In this document: positions 42,969 through 51,597 of the stretch, one piece after another
Layout: each line of letters begins with the position of its first letter
Position numbering within the stretch: the stretch's first letter is position 1
Assembly (NCBI GenBank): GCA_040755915.1
Contig: JBFLWM010000026.1
Span: 1-64,000, forward strand
DNA: 64,000 nt
Reading direction: 5' to 3'
Source of the DNA: Sulfurivermis sp040755915
Lineage (GTDB): Bacteria; Pseudomonadota; Gammaproteobacteria; Thiohalomonadales; Thiohalomonadaceae
Notes under the pieces: generated by a model
What the model saw: only the letters and a program-made list of their open reading frames with translations
What the model was told of the DNA's origin: nothing
Databases searched by the model: none
Program-made: the position numbers and the translations under genes

Positions 42969-43264
42969 GGCTGCTCCACCTGCAGCAGACCGTTGGCAAT
43001 GACGCGGCCTTCACGTGCGCACTCAAAGCGCAGGCGGCCGGGACGATCGCTGCGCAGGCGGATGAAAAACGGCTGCGCCGGCAGCAGCGGCTCAATGAAT
43101 TTTACCTGCGGCAATACCGAAACTGGCACCACACCGGCACGGGCAGCGGCGCGCAGCACCTGCTCCAGCAATACCACCCCAGGCACCACCGGCTGTCCCG
43201 GGAAGTGTCCCGGCAGCGAGGGGTGGCTTGCGGCGATCACACACTCCTCGCCGTACTCCATCAT
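42965..43264 (-). CDS. Second hotdog dehydratase (ApeI/FabZ-like)
   Basis: A 99-residue hotdog protein. 'HPSLPGHFPGQPVVPGVVLLEQVL' (landmark) contains the FabZ/FabA-type 'HFPGxPVVPGV' motif with the catalytic His. It is short for FabZ, but this size is usual for the ApeI group. Two dehydratases in one cluster fit production of a fully unsaturated chain. Confidence 0.85.
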   Translation of the reverse strand: MMEYGEECVIAASHPSLPGHFPGQPVVPGVVLLEQVLRAAARAGVVPVSVLPQVKFIEPLLPAQPFFIRLRSDRPGRLRFECAREGRVIANGLLQVEQP

Positions 43265-44592
43265 CTCTCCCTCAAACGTTGCAGCAGTGCAAGCAGTTCG
43301 CCGCGTGGCAGCTTTCCCGTTTCGTTGCGTGGCAGGTGTGGCACGCGATAAAGCTGCCGCGGCAGAAACACATCATCCAATCGCGGCCGCAACGCATCGA
43401 GCACCTCCTGCTCGTTCAGTTGCGGCGCCACGACAAAGGCACAGAGGCGACCGCCACGCTCGCTGTCCGCATCGAGCAACAGCATCGCGGCGTCCTCCAC
43501 GCCCGGTATGCCCAACAGGCGCTGCGTGAGATCGCCGAGCGAGGCACGCTTGCCGCCGATGTTCACCAAATCACTGTCACGGCCCAGCAGCACGAAACCG
43601 TCCGCACACATTTCGATGACATCATTCAGCGGTGTGGGTGCACGCAGAAAATCGGCACTGGCCGTGCAGCGTCCCTCGATACAGTGCAACTGCACGCCAG
43701 CGTAGGGACGCCACAGCGCCCCTTCAACTGTACGCCGGCTGGCGATGGCGCCGGTCTCGGTACAACCGTAGATCTCGCGCACCTCACAACCGAAGGCCTG
43801 CTCCGCCGTGGCCGCCAGCTCGGCGGACAGCGGCGCCGTGGCACTGAGGATCAGGGCGGTGGCTGGCCAGTGCAGCTCTGCCGCCACACAGGCGCGCAAA
43901 TGCACAGGCGTGGTCACCAGCACACGCGGCTGTGCCACATCGCTCAGTGCCTGGCGCAAATCTGCCGGAAAAAATGGTCTTCCACCGTGCATGGCCAGGC
44001 CACTCATCAGGGGATAAAGAATGGTGGATTCGAGGCCGTACATGTGCTGCGGCGGCACGGTGGCAATAACCGTTCCGCCGGCATGCTGCGCCAGGCCAAA
44101 GCGATCGATTGCGCGCATCGCCCCCAACACCAGATCTCCCCAGTACTTGCGATGCGGGCGCGGCGTGCCGGTGCTGCCCGAGGTGAAGATCACCACTGCG
44201 AGCTGCGCCGCCGGAATCAGCGCCGGCGGAGCTGCCTGCGGCGACGGCAGGTTCGGCTCCAGCACATGTTGCGGCAGCGCGAGATCTGCATTTGTCCACT
44301 CCACCAGGCAATAACTGCCGGGAAAGGCCGCCGCCACCTCTTCCACCACGCGCGGGGCGCGGTTGGGCGGCAACAGATTCACCTGACCGCGCAACAGCAG
44401 CGCGGCAAAGGCCAGCATGAACAGATAGCGATCTTCACACAAATTCACTGCGTGGCCCGCTTCCGGCAGCATGACCGCCAACGCCGACGCCTGTGCCAGA
44501 AACTCTGCGCAACGAACCGGCCGCCCCTTATGCCAGGCGATGATGTCCTGCGGCGCGTGCAGGGTCAACGGTAGCAAGGCCGCCTGGCTCAC
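43261..44592 (-). CDS. AMP-forming acyl-ACP/CoA ligase (ApeH-like)
   Basis: A 443-residue adenylate-forming enzyme: phosphate loop 'FTSGSTGTPR', 'YGCTETGAIAS', 'LLGRDSDLVNIGGKR' and the catalytic lysine in 'NETGKLPRGEL'. It is shorter than most acyl-CoA ligases, as in the ape type. It probably activates hydroxybenzoate and loads the ACP. The GTG start at 44592 overlaps the previous stop (GTGA); a longer frame to 44973 is spurious. Confidence 0.87.
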   Translation of the reverse strand: MSQAALLPLTLHAPQDIIAWHKGRPVRCAEFLAQASALAVMLPEAGHAVNLCEDRYLFMLAFAALLLRGQVNLLPPNRAPRVVEEVAAAFPGSYCLVEWTNADLALPQHVLEPNLPSPQAAPPALIPAAQLAVVIFTSGSTGTPRPHRKYWGDLVLGAMRAIDRFGLAQHAGGTVIATVPPQHMYGLESTILYPLMSGLAMHGGRPFFPADLRQALSDVAQPRVLVTTPVHLRACVAAELHWPATALILSATAPLSAELAATAEQAFGCEVREIYGCTETGAIASRRTVEGALWRPYAGVQLHCIEGRCTASADFLRAPTPLNDVIEMCADGFVLLGRDSDLVNIGGKRASLGDLTQRLLGIPGVEDAAMLLLDADSERGGRLCAFVVAPQLNEQEVLDALRPRLDDVFLPRQLYRVPHLPRNETGKLPRGELLALLQRLRER

Positions 44593-45203
44593 CGACGCTG
44601 ACTCCCGGTGTCGAGACGCGCCATTGCGGCCATGAAGGCCACGAAACTGCGCTGCGGCAGATGTGGCAGACAGCGGCGGCGCAACAGGAATTCGACGGCG
44701 AAGAAGGCGAGGATTAATAGATAGCCCAACAGATTCGTGAACAGCGACCATGCCTCGCGCGTGCCGCAACAGGCCAGGATGATACTGATCAGGCCGAGTA
44801 CCATCAAAAACAGCGCCCAGGCCAGGGTCACGCGCCGCGTATAGCGCAACGCCGCCGCATCCAGTTCGCCGTCGAGCAGCGTGGCGATGCGGGTCACCAG
44901 AGGCTGCTGCCCCGGCAGCAGGCTGATGGCAAACAGGGCCGCCAAACCGAAATAAATCAATAACGGCGGCCACAGCAACAGGGCATAGCCATCGGCCAGC
45001 AGCAGCGCCACTGCCAGCACCAGGGCCACGGCAAGCAGTGCGGGCAATAAAAGGAAGCCGTCGGTCCGCCGCCCCGCCAGCAAGCCGGCGATGGCGGCAA
45101 GCACGCCTACCGCCGGACCGTACGATGCGGTCAGCACGCCGTAGTGAACTGCAGCGGGATAGGCAATCAGCAACAGCACGGAGGCGCGCCGCGCCAGGCT
45201 CAT
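44589..45203 (-). CDS. Integral membrane protein of the pigment operon
   Basis: A 204-residue protein with about six hydrophobic helices and a Arg-rich C-terminal tail ('FLLRRRCLPHLPQRSF'). Membrane proteins of this type (annotated elsewhere as COG4648) are frequent in aryl polyene clusters, with no known activity. ATGA overlap with the ACP gene. Confidence 0.75.
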   Translation of the reverse strand: MSLARRASVLLLIAYPAAVHYGVLTASYGPAVGVLAAIAGLLAGRRTDGFLLLPALLAVALVLAVALLLADGYALLLWPPLLIYFGLAALFAISLLPGQQPLVTRIATLLDGELDAAALRYTRRVTLAWALFLMVLGLISIILACCGTREAWSLFTNLLGYLLILAFFAVEFLLRRRCLPHLPQRSFVAFMAAMARLDTGSQRR

Positions 45204-45469
45204 TTCACACGGTGGGCAGCAATGTGCGCGGCGAGGGCGCGCAGGGAGGAAAAGATGCGCGAGTTGTTTTCGTCGTCAGAACGCAACTGAAAACCGTAAT
45301 GCCGGGAAATGGCCATGGCCAACTCCAGCGCATCGATGGAATCGAGCCCCAACCCCTCACGAAACAGAGGTGCCTCCGCCTCGATGTCAGCAGCCGCGAT
45401 ATCTTCCAGATTGAGAGCATCGATAATCAGTTGCCCCACTTCCAGCTCCAACGGGGTCAGCTCGGACAT
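45200..45469 (-). CDS. Acyl carrier protein, first gene of the pigment operon
   Basis: An 89-residue ACP with the phosphopantetheine serine in 'GLGLDSIDALELA' and four-helix composition. The start at 45469 (MSELTPLEL) has AAGGA nine bases upstream; an ATG at 45520 gives an unlikely N-terminus. Most aryl polyene clusters have two ACP genes; only one is present here. Confidence 0.88.
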   Translation of the reverse strand: MSELTPLELEVGQLIIDALNLEDIAAADIEAEAPLFREGLGLDSIDALELAMAISRHYGFQLRSDDENNSRIFSSLRALAAHIAAHRVK

Positions 45470-45617
45470 ATCCACCATCCTTCTGTTGCATTCCTGAAAT
45501 TGAGAGGCTGCGTGCTCCATGGACAGCCTGGAGCGGGGTCGGGGAATTATATATACTCCGGCCCCGAACTCAATCGTCAGCCATTCCCCCGCCCCACCGC
45601 AGGTCTGTTCCGTATCG
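45470..45617. promoter_or_regulatory. Divergent promoter region of the pigment operon and chorismatase gene
   Basis: The only AT-rich patch is ATTATATATACT at 45546-45557. TATACT (+) and TATAAT-like TATATAAT (-) both occur in it, so it could serve either direction. No clear -35 or operator is visible. The layout implies shared control of starter and chain synthesis. Confidence 0.5.
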
Positions 45618-46580
45618 ATGTCAGCGCCATGCGTCCGCTACAGCACCACCCCTTCTAGCGATGCCTTCGCCATCGTGCGTTATGGCGCGGACGCCAGTGA
45701 TGTCAGCGTCGCCGCGGGCATGCTCTGCATCGATGTGGCCATGCCGGTGCTGGGATACAGCGGCGGCAACCACGAAGTGTGGTCCACGGACGGTCCGATG
45801 CAGCACGACACGGTCGGTCCGCTGCATCTGGTACGCGGCGATGAGTTCATATTCGGCGCCATGAAGGTGGACAGTACGCGGCCCCTGGAGCAGGCCAGCC
45901 ACGACACCTACCAACTGATCCTCGGCGTACTGGCGGCACAGGGCTATCCTGTGCCGCTACGCATGTGGAACTATCTGCCGCGTATCGTCGGCCGCGACAG
46001 CGGCGGCGAGCGCTATCAGTTGTTTTGCAGCGGCCGCCACCTTGCCTTCAATACCGCCCCCGGTTATGAGAACCAACTCCCCGCCGCCAGCGCCCTGGGC
46101 AGCCATGGCCCCGGCATGGTGGTATATTTTCTCGCCGCCCGCGCAGCCGGCATTCAGGTGGAAAACCCGCAACAGGTCAGCGCCTTTCATTATCCGCGCC
46201 AGTACGGACCACGCAGTCCCTCCTTCTCCCGCGCCGTCATCATGCCATGGGGTGATCGCAGTCATTTCTATCTGTCCGGCACGGCCAGCGTACGCGGCCA
46301 CGCCAGCCTGCATCACGATGACAGCCCTGCGCAGTTGCAGCTCACGTTGGACAACATCACGCGCCTGCTGACCCACGGCGCCACTCTGCACCCAGCGGCC
46401 CCGGCCGGACTCGATGCCATGCAACTGCTCAAGGTCTATGTGCGCCGCCGTGCCGATTATCCATACCTGCGCGCCGAACTGGAGCGCCGGCTGGGGGCGA
46501 ATCAGGCGGTGCTGTATCTGTTGGCAGACGTGTGCCGCACGGAGTTGCTGCTGGAGATCGAAGGGGTCGGCGTCAGCTGA
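45618..46580 (+). CDS. Chorismatase (FkbO/Hyg5/XanB2 family)
   Basis: A 320-residue enzyme. Family blocks: 'LRMWNYLPRIVG', 'GERYQLFCSGRHLAF', 'GPGMVVYFLAARAAGI' and 'PSFSRAVIMPWGDRSHFYLSGTAS' (landmark). Members hydrolyse chorismate to 3-hydroxybenzoate, 4-hydroxybenzoate or dihydrodihydroxybenzoate. In Xanthomonas, XanB2 supplies the hydroxybenzoate starter of xanthomonadin. Divergence from the ACP-ligase operon supports the same job here. Product specificity cannot be read by eye. The ATG at 45618 lacks a good ribosome site. Its end overlaps the convergent DUF218 gene by 8 bp. Confidence 0.85.
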   Translation: MSAPCVRYSTTPSSDAFAIVRYGADASDVSVAAGMLCIDVAMPVLGYSGGNHEVWSTDGPMQHDTVGPLHLVRGDEFIFGAMKVDSTRPLEQASHDTYQLILGVLAAQGYPVPLRMWNYLPRIVGRDSGGERYQLFCSGRHLAFNTAPGYENQLPAASALGSHGPGMVVYFLAARAAGIQVENPQQVSAFHYPRQYGPRSPSFSRAVIMPWGDRSHFYLSGTASVRGHASLHHDDSPAQLQLTLDNITRLLTHGATLHPAAPAGLDAMQLLKVYVRRRADYPYLRAELERRLGANQAVLYLLADVCRTELLLEIEGVGVS

Positions 46581-47232
46581 TGCGCGACTGGCTGGCCCGA
46601 TCGCGCACCAGCCGCGCCCAGTACCGCCCGGTCAGGTACCAGTGCACGTAAAAGGCCTCCAGCAACAGCCTCCCCACCCGACGGATCGGCCACTGCGCAC
46701 CAGACTCCGCGGCACACAGGACATGCGGCATTCCCAGCCCAGTGGCCATCACCCCGAGACGGGCCAGGTGGTAACGGTTGGATACGATGGCCACCGCGGC
46801 GGCGGCGCCGAGCAGTTCGCGCGCATGGCGCAGGTTCTCCAAGGTATGGCGCGAACCTTCTTCCAGCCTCAGGGCGTTGCGCGGTACGCCCCGCGCAACG
46901 AGATACTCCGCGCCCTTGGCCGCCTCGCTCACCCCGCCTGGCCCGGTCACACCTCCCAGCAGCAACAGCTCGCGGATGCCCGCCTGGTACAGTACCAGGG
47001 CGCGCTGCAGACGCAGGCGAAAGTCATCGTCCACCTCACCGCCGACGAGGCGGACGCCGGGCACCAACACTGTGGTGACACTGTCCGCCCGGCAAGTCGC
47101 CTCGCTGCCGACACGCAGGACATGGTACAGGCTCCACAGCAGGGACAGACCGCCACTGCCCAGGATCACCAGGAGGGAGATGAACAGCATCTTGAAACCG
47201 TCGGCCCCGACGGCGGCAGCGGACAGGCGCAT
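46573..47232 (-). CDS. DUF218/YdcF-like membrane protein
   Basis: A 219-residue protein with one helix near the start (about 15-38), then a DUF218 domain: 'TVLVPGVRLVGGEVDDDFRLR' (landmark), 'LLLLGGVTGPGG', 'EEGSRHTLENLRHAR' and 'VSNRYHLARL'. ElyC/SanA relatives act in envelope biogenesis. The start at 47232 is chosen as the first ATG before the helix; 47298 is also open. Confidence 0.82.
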   Translation of the reverse strand: MRLSAAAVGADGFKMLFISLLVILGSGGLSLLWSLYHVLRVGSEATCRADSVTTVLVPGVRLVGGEVDDDFRLRLQRALVLYQAGIRELLLLGGVTGPGGVSEAAKGAEYLVARGVPRNALRLEEGSRHTLENLRHARELLGAAAAVAIVSNRYHLARLGVMATGLGMPHVLCAAESGAQWPIRRVGRLLLEAFYVHWYLTGRYWARLVRDRASQSRIS

Positions 47233-47290
47233 GGCATACCCCGCTCGCCGCTCCGGGCCATCCACGACCTGCGCGGCACAATTCCAGTCT

Positions 47291-47319
47291 AGAAACACAA
47301 AGCCCCGCGATAGCGGGGC
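47291..47319 (-). terminator. Terminator-like hairpin after tRNA-Val
   Basis: On the minus strand GCCCCGC, loop TATC, GCGGGGC, followed by TTTGTGTTT. It lies 14 bp beyond the CCA end of tRNA-Val. The interrupted T-run makes it weaker than the others in this window. Confidence 0.7.
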
Positions 47320-47332
47320 CCTGGAGTAAAAA

Positions 47333-47409
47333 TGGTAGGCGTGATTGGACTCGAACCAACGACCCCCACCATGTCAAGGTGGTGCTCTAACCAGCTGAGC
47401 TACACGCCT
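47333..47409 (-). tRNA. tRNA-Val (GAC), CCA encoded
   Basis: A 77-nt cloverleaf starting AGGCGTG. Anticodon loop TTGACAT gives GAC. The T loop GTTCGAGTC and acceptor CACGCCT match, and CCA is encoded. Confidence 0.97.
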
Positions 47410-47493
47410 GTCGTCAGAAGCGCGCCATTATACCTGTTCACCGGACACAGTCAAATATGACGTAACACGTTGTTTTTAAAGCATCACCCGGCA

Positions 47494-49518
47494 TCAGTCC
47501 GCAACCGGCTCACCCAAGCCCATGTTGTGTTCCTGCATCAGGCGGATCTGATCGCGCAGTCGCGCCGCCTCTTCGAATTCCAGATTGCGGGCATGCTGGT
47601 ACATTTGCTCTTCCAGCTTCCGGATGCGCTTCGCCAACTCGGCTGCCGGCATGGCGGCATACTCAATGACTTCTTCGGCCACCCTGGCATAGCGTGCCGG
47701 CGTACCCGGCACGCCGGGATAGCCGGACTCCAGGATATCCCGTACCGCCTTCTGTACGCTGCGCGGGGTGATGCCGTTTGCTGCGTTGAAGTCCATTTGC
47801 CTCTGGCGGCGGCGCGCAGTCTCGTCCATGGCGCGCCGCATGGAGCCGGTGATGCGATCGGCATACAGGATGGCCTTGCCGTTGAGATGGCGTGCGGCAC
47901 GGCCGATGGTCTGGATCAACGAGGTCTCCGAACGCAGGAATCCCTCCTTGTCGGCATCGAGGATCGCCACCAGCGACACCTCGGGCATATCCAGCCCCTC
48001 GCGCAGCAGATTGATGCCCACCAGCACATCGAATGCCCCCAGACGCAGGTCACGGATGATCTCCATGCGCTCAACGGTATCGATATCGGAGTGCATGTAG
48101 CGCACGCGCACGTCGTGCTCGGCCAGGTAGTCGGTCAGATCCTCGGCCATTTTCTTGGTCAGGGTGGTGACCAGCACGCGCTCCTCCAGCGCCACACGCT
48201 TGCGGATCTCCGACAGCAGGTCATCCACCTGGGTGGTAGCCGGACGCACCTCCACCTCCGGGTCCACCAGCCCGGTCGGGCGCACCACCTGTTCGACAAC
48301 TTCGCCGGAACGCTCCAACTCGTATTTCGCCGGTGTCGCCGAGACAAAGATGATCTGTGGCGACAGCCGCTCCCATTCCTCAAACTTGAGCGGCCGGTTG
48401 TCCAGGGCCGAGGGCAGGCGGAAGCCATAATTGACCAGGTTTTCCTTGCGCGAGCGGTCGCCCCGGAACATGGCCCCGATCTGCGGTACGGTGACGTGGG
48501 ACTCGTCGATGACCAGCAGGGCATCCTGCGGCAGGTAGTCGAACAGTGTCGGCGGCGGCTCGCCGGCCTGGCGTCCGGACAGGTGGCGCGAATAGTTCTC
48601 AATGCCGGAGCAGTAGCCCAGCTCCAGCATCATCTCGATATCGAACCGGGTGCGCTGTTCCAGGCGCTGCTCCTCCACCAGCTTGTTGGCGGCATGCAAC
48701 TCTTCCAGCCGGTCCTTCAACTCAACCTTGATGGCCTCCACTGCCTCCAGAACCTTTTCGCGCGGGGTGACATAGTGAGTCTTGGGATAGATGGTGACGC
48801 GCGGCACCTTGCGCAGCACCTCGCCGGTAAGCGGGTCGAAAAAGCTGAGCGACTCCACCTCCTCGTCGAACAATTCCACCCGTACCGCCTCGCTGTCGGA
48901 ATCCGCCGGAAAGATATCGATCACCTCGCCGCGCACGCGGTAGGTGCCGCGGCGCAGTTCGATGTCGTTGCGGGTGTACTGCAGCTCGGCCAGACGGCGC
49001 AGGATGGCCCGCTGGTCGATAATGTCGCCGCGCACCAGGTGCAGCAGCATGTGCATGTAGGAATCGGGGTCGCCCAGGCCGTAGATGGCCGATACGGTGG
49101 CGACGATGATGGTGTCCGGCCGCTCCAGGATGGCCTTGGTGGCCGACAGGCGCATCTGTTCTATGTGGTCATTGATGGAGGCGTCCTTCTCGATGAAGGT
49201 GTCGGTCGACGGGACGTAGGCCTCCGGCTGGTAATAGTCGTAATAGGAGACGAAATACTCCACCGCATTGTGCGGGAAAAACTCCTTCATCTCGCCATAG
49301 AGCTGGGCCGCCAGGGTCTTGTTGTGGGCCATGATCAGGGTAGGCCGCTGCACCTGCTGGATGACATTGGCGATGGTATAGGTCTTGCCGGAACCGGTGA
49401 CCCCGAGCAGGGTCATGCCGGCCTCCCCCGCCTGCAGCCCGTCGACCAGGCGCCGGATGGCCTCCGGCTGGTCACCGGCCGGGGCGTAGGGGGCCTGTAA
49501 CTGGAAATTTCTCTTCAT
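47494..49518 (-). CDS. uvrB: UvrABC excinuclease subunit B
   Basis: A 674-residue nucleotide-excision-repair helicase. 'LLGVTGSGKTYT' (Walker A), the beta-hairpin 'YYDYYQPEAYVPSTD', 'LVIDESHVT' (DEAD-type), 'FVSATPAKYE', 'QTIGRAARH' and a C-terminal UVR domain ('FEEAARLRDQI') are all present. Length is normal. It is divergent from aspC. Confidence 0.98.
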   Translation of the reverse strand: MKRNFQLQAPYAPAGDQPEAIRRLVDGLQAGEAGMTLLGVTGSGKTYTIANVIQQVQRPTLIMAHNKTLAAQLYGEMKEFFPHNAVEYFVSYYDYYQPEAYVPSTDTFIEKDASINDHIEQMRLSATKAILERPDTIIVATVSAIYGLGDPDSYMHMLLHLVRGDIIDQRAILRRLAELQYTRNDIELRRGTYRVRGEVIDIFPADSDSEAVRVELFDEEVESLSFFDPLTGEVLRKVPRVTIYPKTHYVTPREKVLEAVEAIKVELKDRLEELHAANKLVEEQRLEQRTRFDIEMMLELGYCSGIENYSRHLSGRQAGEPPPTLFDYLPQDALLVIDESHVTVPQIGAMFRGDRSRKENLVNYGFRLPSALDNRPLKFEEWERLSPQIIFVSATPAKYELERSGEVVEQVVRPTGLVDPEVEVRPATTQVDDLLSEIRKRVALEERVLVTTLTKKMAEDLTDYLAEHDVRVRYMHSDIDTVERMEIIRDLRLGAFDVLVGINLLREGLDMPEVSLVAILDADKEGFLRSETSLIQTIGRAARHLNGKAILYADRITGSMRRAMDETARRRQRQMDFNAANGITPRSVQKAVRDILESGYPGVPGTPARYARVAEEVIEYAAMPAAELAKRIRKLEEQMYQHARNLEFEEAARLRDQIRLMQEHNMGLGEPVAD

Positions 49519-49604
49519 GATTCAGCGCTTGGGGGATTCAGCAAAGCTTGCGGTTCGGCTATATTAGGGCGGTTTTATTTCCAACTTTTGTGTCGAGGAA
49601 AACG

Positions 49605-50795
49605 GTGGAGATCCAATTGTCCAAGCGCGTTCAAAGCATCAAGCCTTCCCCCACCCTGGCGGTCACCGCGCGCGCCCAGGAGCTGAAGGCGCAGGGCAAG
49701 GACATCATCGGCCTCGGCGCGGGTGAACCGGACTTCGACACCCCGGATCACATCAAGCAGGCCGCCATCGAGGCCATCAACAAGGGATTCACCAAGTATA
49801 CCGCCGTGGACGGCACGCCGGGGCTGAAAAAGGCCATCATCGCCAAGTTCGCCCGCGACAACGGCCTGAATTACACCCCCAAACAGATCCTGGTCTCCTG
49901 TGGCGGCAAGCAAAGCTTCTATAACCTGGCCCAGGCCCTGCTGGATGCCGGCGACGAGGTGATCATCCCGGCCCCCTACTGGGTGTCCTACCCGGACATG
50001 GTGCTGCTGGCCGAGGGCGTGCCAGTAATCATCGAGGCGGGCCTGGAGCAGGGCTTCAAGATCACCCCTGCCCAACTGGAGGCGGCGATCACCCCCCGCA
50101 CCCGCCTTGTGGTCCTGAACAGCCCTTCCAACCCTACCGGGGTTGCCTACAGCAAAGATGAACTGGCCGCCCTGGGCGAAGTGCTGCGCCGCCATCCCCA
50201 GGTGATGATCGCTTCGGATGACATGTACGAACACATCCTGTGGACCGATGAGCCGTTTGTGAACATTCTCAATGCCTGCCCGGATCTGTACGACCGCACC
50301 ATCGTTCTCAACGGCGTGTCCAAGGCCTACTCCATGACCGGCTGGCGCATCGGCTACGCCGCCGGCCCGGACAAGCTCATCGAGGCGATGAAGAACATCC
50401 AGTCGCAGAGCACGTCCAACCCCACCTCCATTTCCCAGGTGGCGGCCGAAGTGGCGCTCAACGGCGATCAGGGCTGTATCAAGACCATGCTCAAGGCGTT
50501 CAAGGAACGGCACGATTTCGTGGTTGCCGGCCTGAACCGAATCAAGGGCATCAACTGCCTGCCCTCACAGGGTGCCTTCTATTCCTTCATGGACATGCGC
50601 AGCATTGTCGCCGAGCGCAGCGATATCCATAACGACATCGAGCTGGCGGACTACATACTCAATCACACCGGCGTGGCCCTGGTACCCGGCTCGGCCTTCG
50701 GCAGCGAGGGCTACATGCGCCTGTCTTTTGCGACCTCGCTCGACAACCTGCGCAATGCCCTGCAGCGCCTCAGCAATCTCTTCGGTGAAAAATAG
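49605..50795 (+). CDS. aspC: Aspartate aminotransferase, class I (AspAT type Ib)
   Basis: A 396-residue PLP enzyme transferring the amino group between aspartate and 2-oxoglutarate. 'GAGEPDFDTP', 'YTAVDGTPGLK', 'NSPSNPTG', 'SDDMYEHI', the PLP lysine in 'NGVSKAYSMTGWR' and 'MRLSFATS' are present. The GTG start at 49605 is favoured by GAGGAAAAC upstream and by family length; the frame extends to an ATG at 49548. Some members also act as arginine-sensitive or prephenate transaminases. Confidence 0.93.
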   Translation: MEIQLSKRVQSIKPSPTLAVTARAQELKAQGKDIIGLGAGEPDFDTPDHIKQAAIEAINKGFTKYTAVDGTPGLKKAIIAKFARDNGLNYTPKQILVSCGGKQSFYNLAQALLDAGDEVIIPAPYWVSYPDMVLLAEGVPVIIEAGLEQGFKITPAQLEAAITPRTRLVVLNSPSNPTGVAYSKDELAALGEVLRRHPQVMIASDDMYEHILWTDEPFVNILNACPDLYDRTIVLNGVSKAYSMTGWRIGYAAGPDKLIEAMKNIQSQSTSNPTSISQVAAEVALNGDQGCIKTMLKAFKERHDFVVAGLNRIKGINCLPSQGAFYSFMDMRSIVAERSDIHNDIELADYILNHTGVALVPGSAFGSEGYMRLSFATSLDNLRNALQRLSNLFGEK

Positions 50796-50896
50796 GAAAT
50801 TTCTGACAAACAATAGCAGCACTGGCTGACAGGACGGCACTTCAAACTGCAGCCTGACTGTCCTATGGTTATACCCGACACGGATGTGGGTATGAC

Positions 50897-51472
50897 ATGG
50901 ACGTCATCTTCTCCACCGCCCGCACCGGCCACCGCCGGCTGCATCGGGGCTACACACTGACAGAGCTGCTTGCCGTGCTGGCAATCACGGCGGTAATCAT
51001 GGCCATTGCCGCCCCGTCCTTTGCCAACCTGCTGCAGAACAACCGGCTCACCACCTCGCTCAATGCCCTCGCCACTGCGCTGCACTACGCCCGCAGCGAA
51101 GCAATCAAGCGCAACCAACCCATCGTCATCTGCAAAGGTACCTCTGATACCGGCTGCAATAACTCACGGACATGGCATGCCGGATGGATCCTGTTTGAGG
51201 ATAACAATGGTGACAAACAGTGGAACGACGATGAGGCACTGTTGTGGTCGCAGGCCGCCCTGCCATCGGGCCAGACGCTTGAGTGGAATGCCTTTCCCAG
51301 CTCCAACTACACCGTCTATTACCCGAACGGCACAGCCAGCAGCAACGGTACCTTCGTGTTCTGTGACAATCGGGGCGCGGTTGCGGCCAAGGCACTGATC
51401 CTGGCCAAGACCGGACGGGTCAGGAACTCCGGCCTATCGGCAAGCGGGGCGGCACTACAATGTCCCACATGA
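50897..51472 (+). CDS. FimT/GspH-type pseudopilin
   Basis: A 191-residue type IV pilin-like minor subunit. The prepilin motif is 'RG/YTLTELLAVLAI', with cleavage after G18 and Glu at mature position 5; the hydrophobic helix follows. Two cysteine pairs (in 'CKGTSDTGC' and near the C-terminus) fit GspH/FimT. Alone here, not with pilVWXYE genes, as is common for fimT. Confidence 0.88.
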   Translation: MDVIFSTARTGHRRLHRGYTLTELLAVLAITAVIMAIAAPSFANLLQNNRLTTSLNALATALHYARSEAIKRNQPIVICKGTSDTGCNNSRTWHAGWILFEDNNGDKQWNDDEALLWSQAALPSGQTLEWNAFPSSNYTVYYPNGTASSNGTFVFCDNRGAVAAKALILAKTGRVRNSGLSASGAALQCPT

Positions 51473-51521
51473 AGTCTTGACCTGGTGCGGGCGGATAAGT
51501 AGTATATGCGCCTCTATCGAT

Positions 51522-51597
51522 TCCCCCGTAGATCAGTCGGTAGATCAGCGGACTGTTAATCCGTGTGTCGTTGGTTCGAGTCCAACCGGGGGAGCCA
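51522..51597 (+). tRNA. tRNA-Asn (GTT), CCA encoded; integration site
   Basis: A 76-nt cloverleaf starting TCCCCCG. The loop CTGTTAA gives anticodon GTT, and GCCA ends at 51597. The 3' half is overlapped antisense by the serine recombinase frame (stop at 51556), so the element to the right is inserted at this gene and restores an intact tRNA. Confidence 0.97.

Noticed and set aside
49549..49565. TTGCGG and TATATT considered as an aspC promoter
   Set aside because: The two boxes are only about five bases apart, which cannot serve sigma-70.
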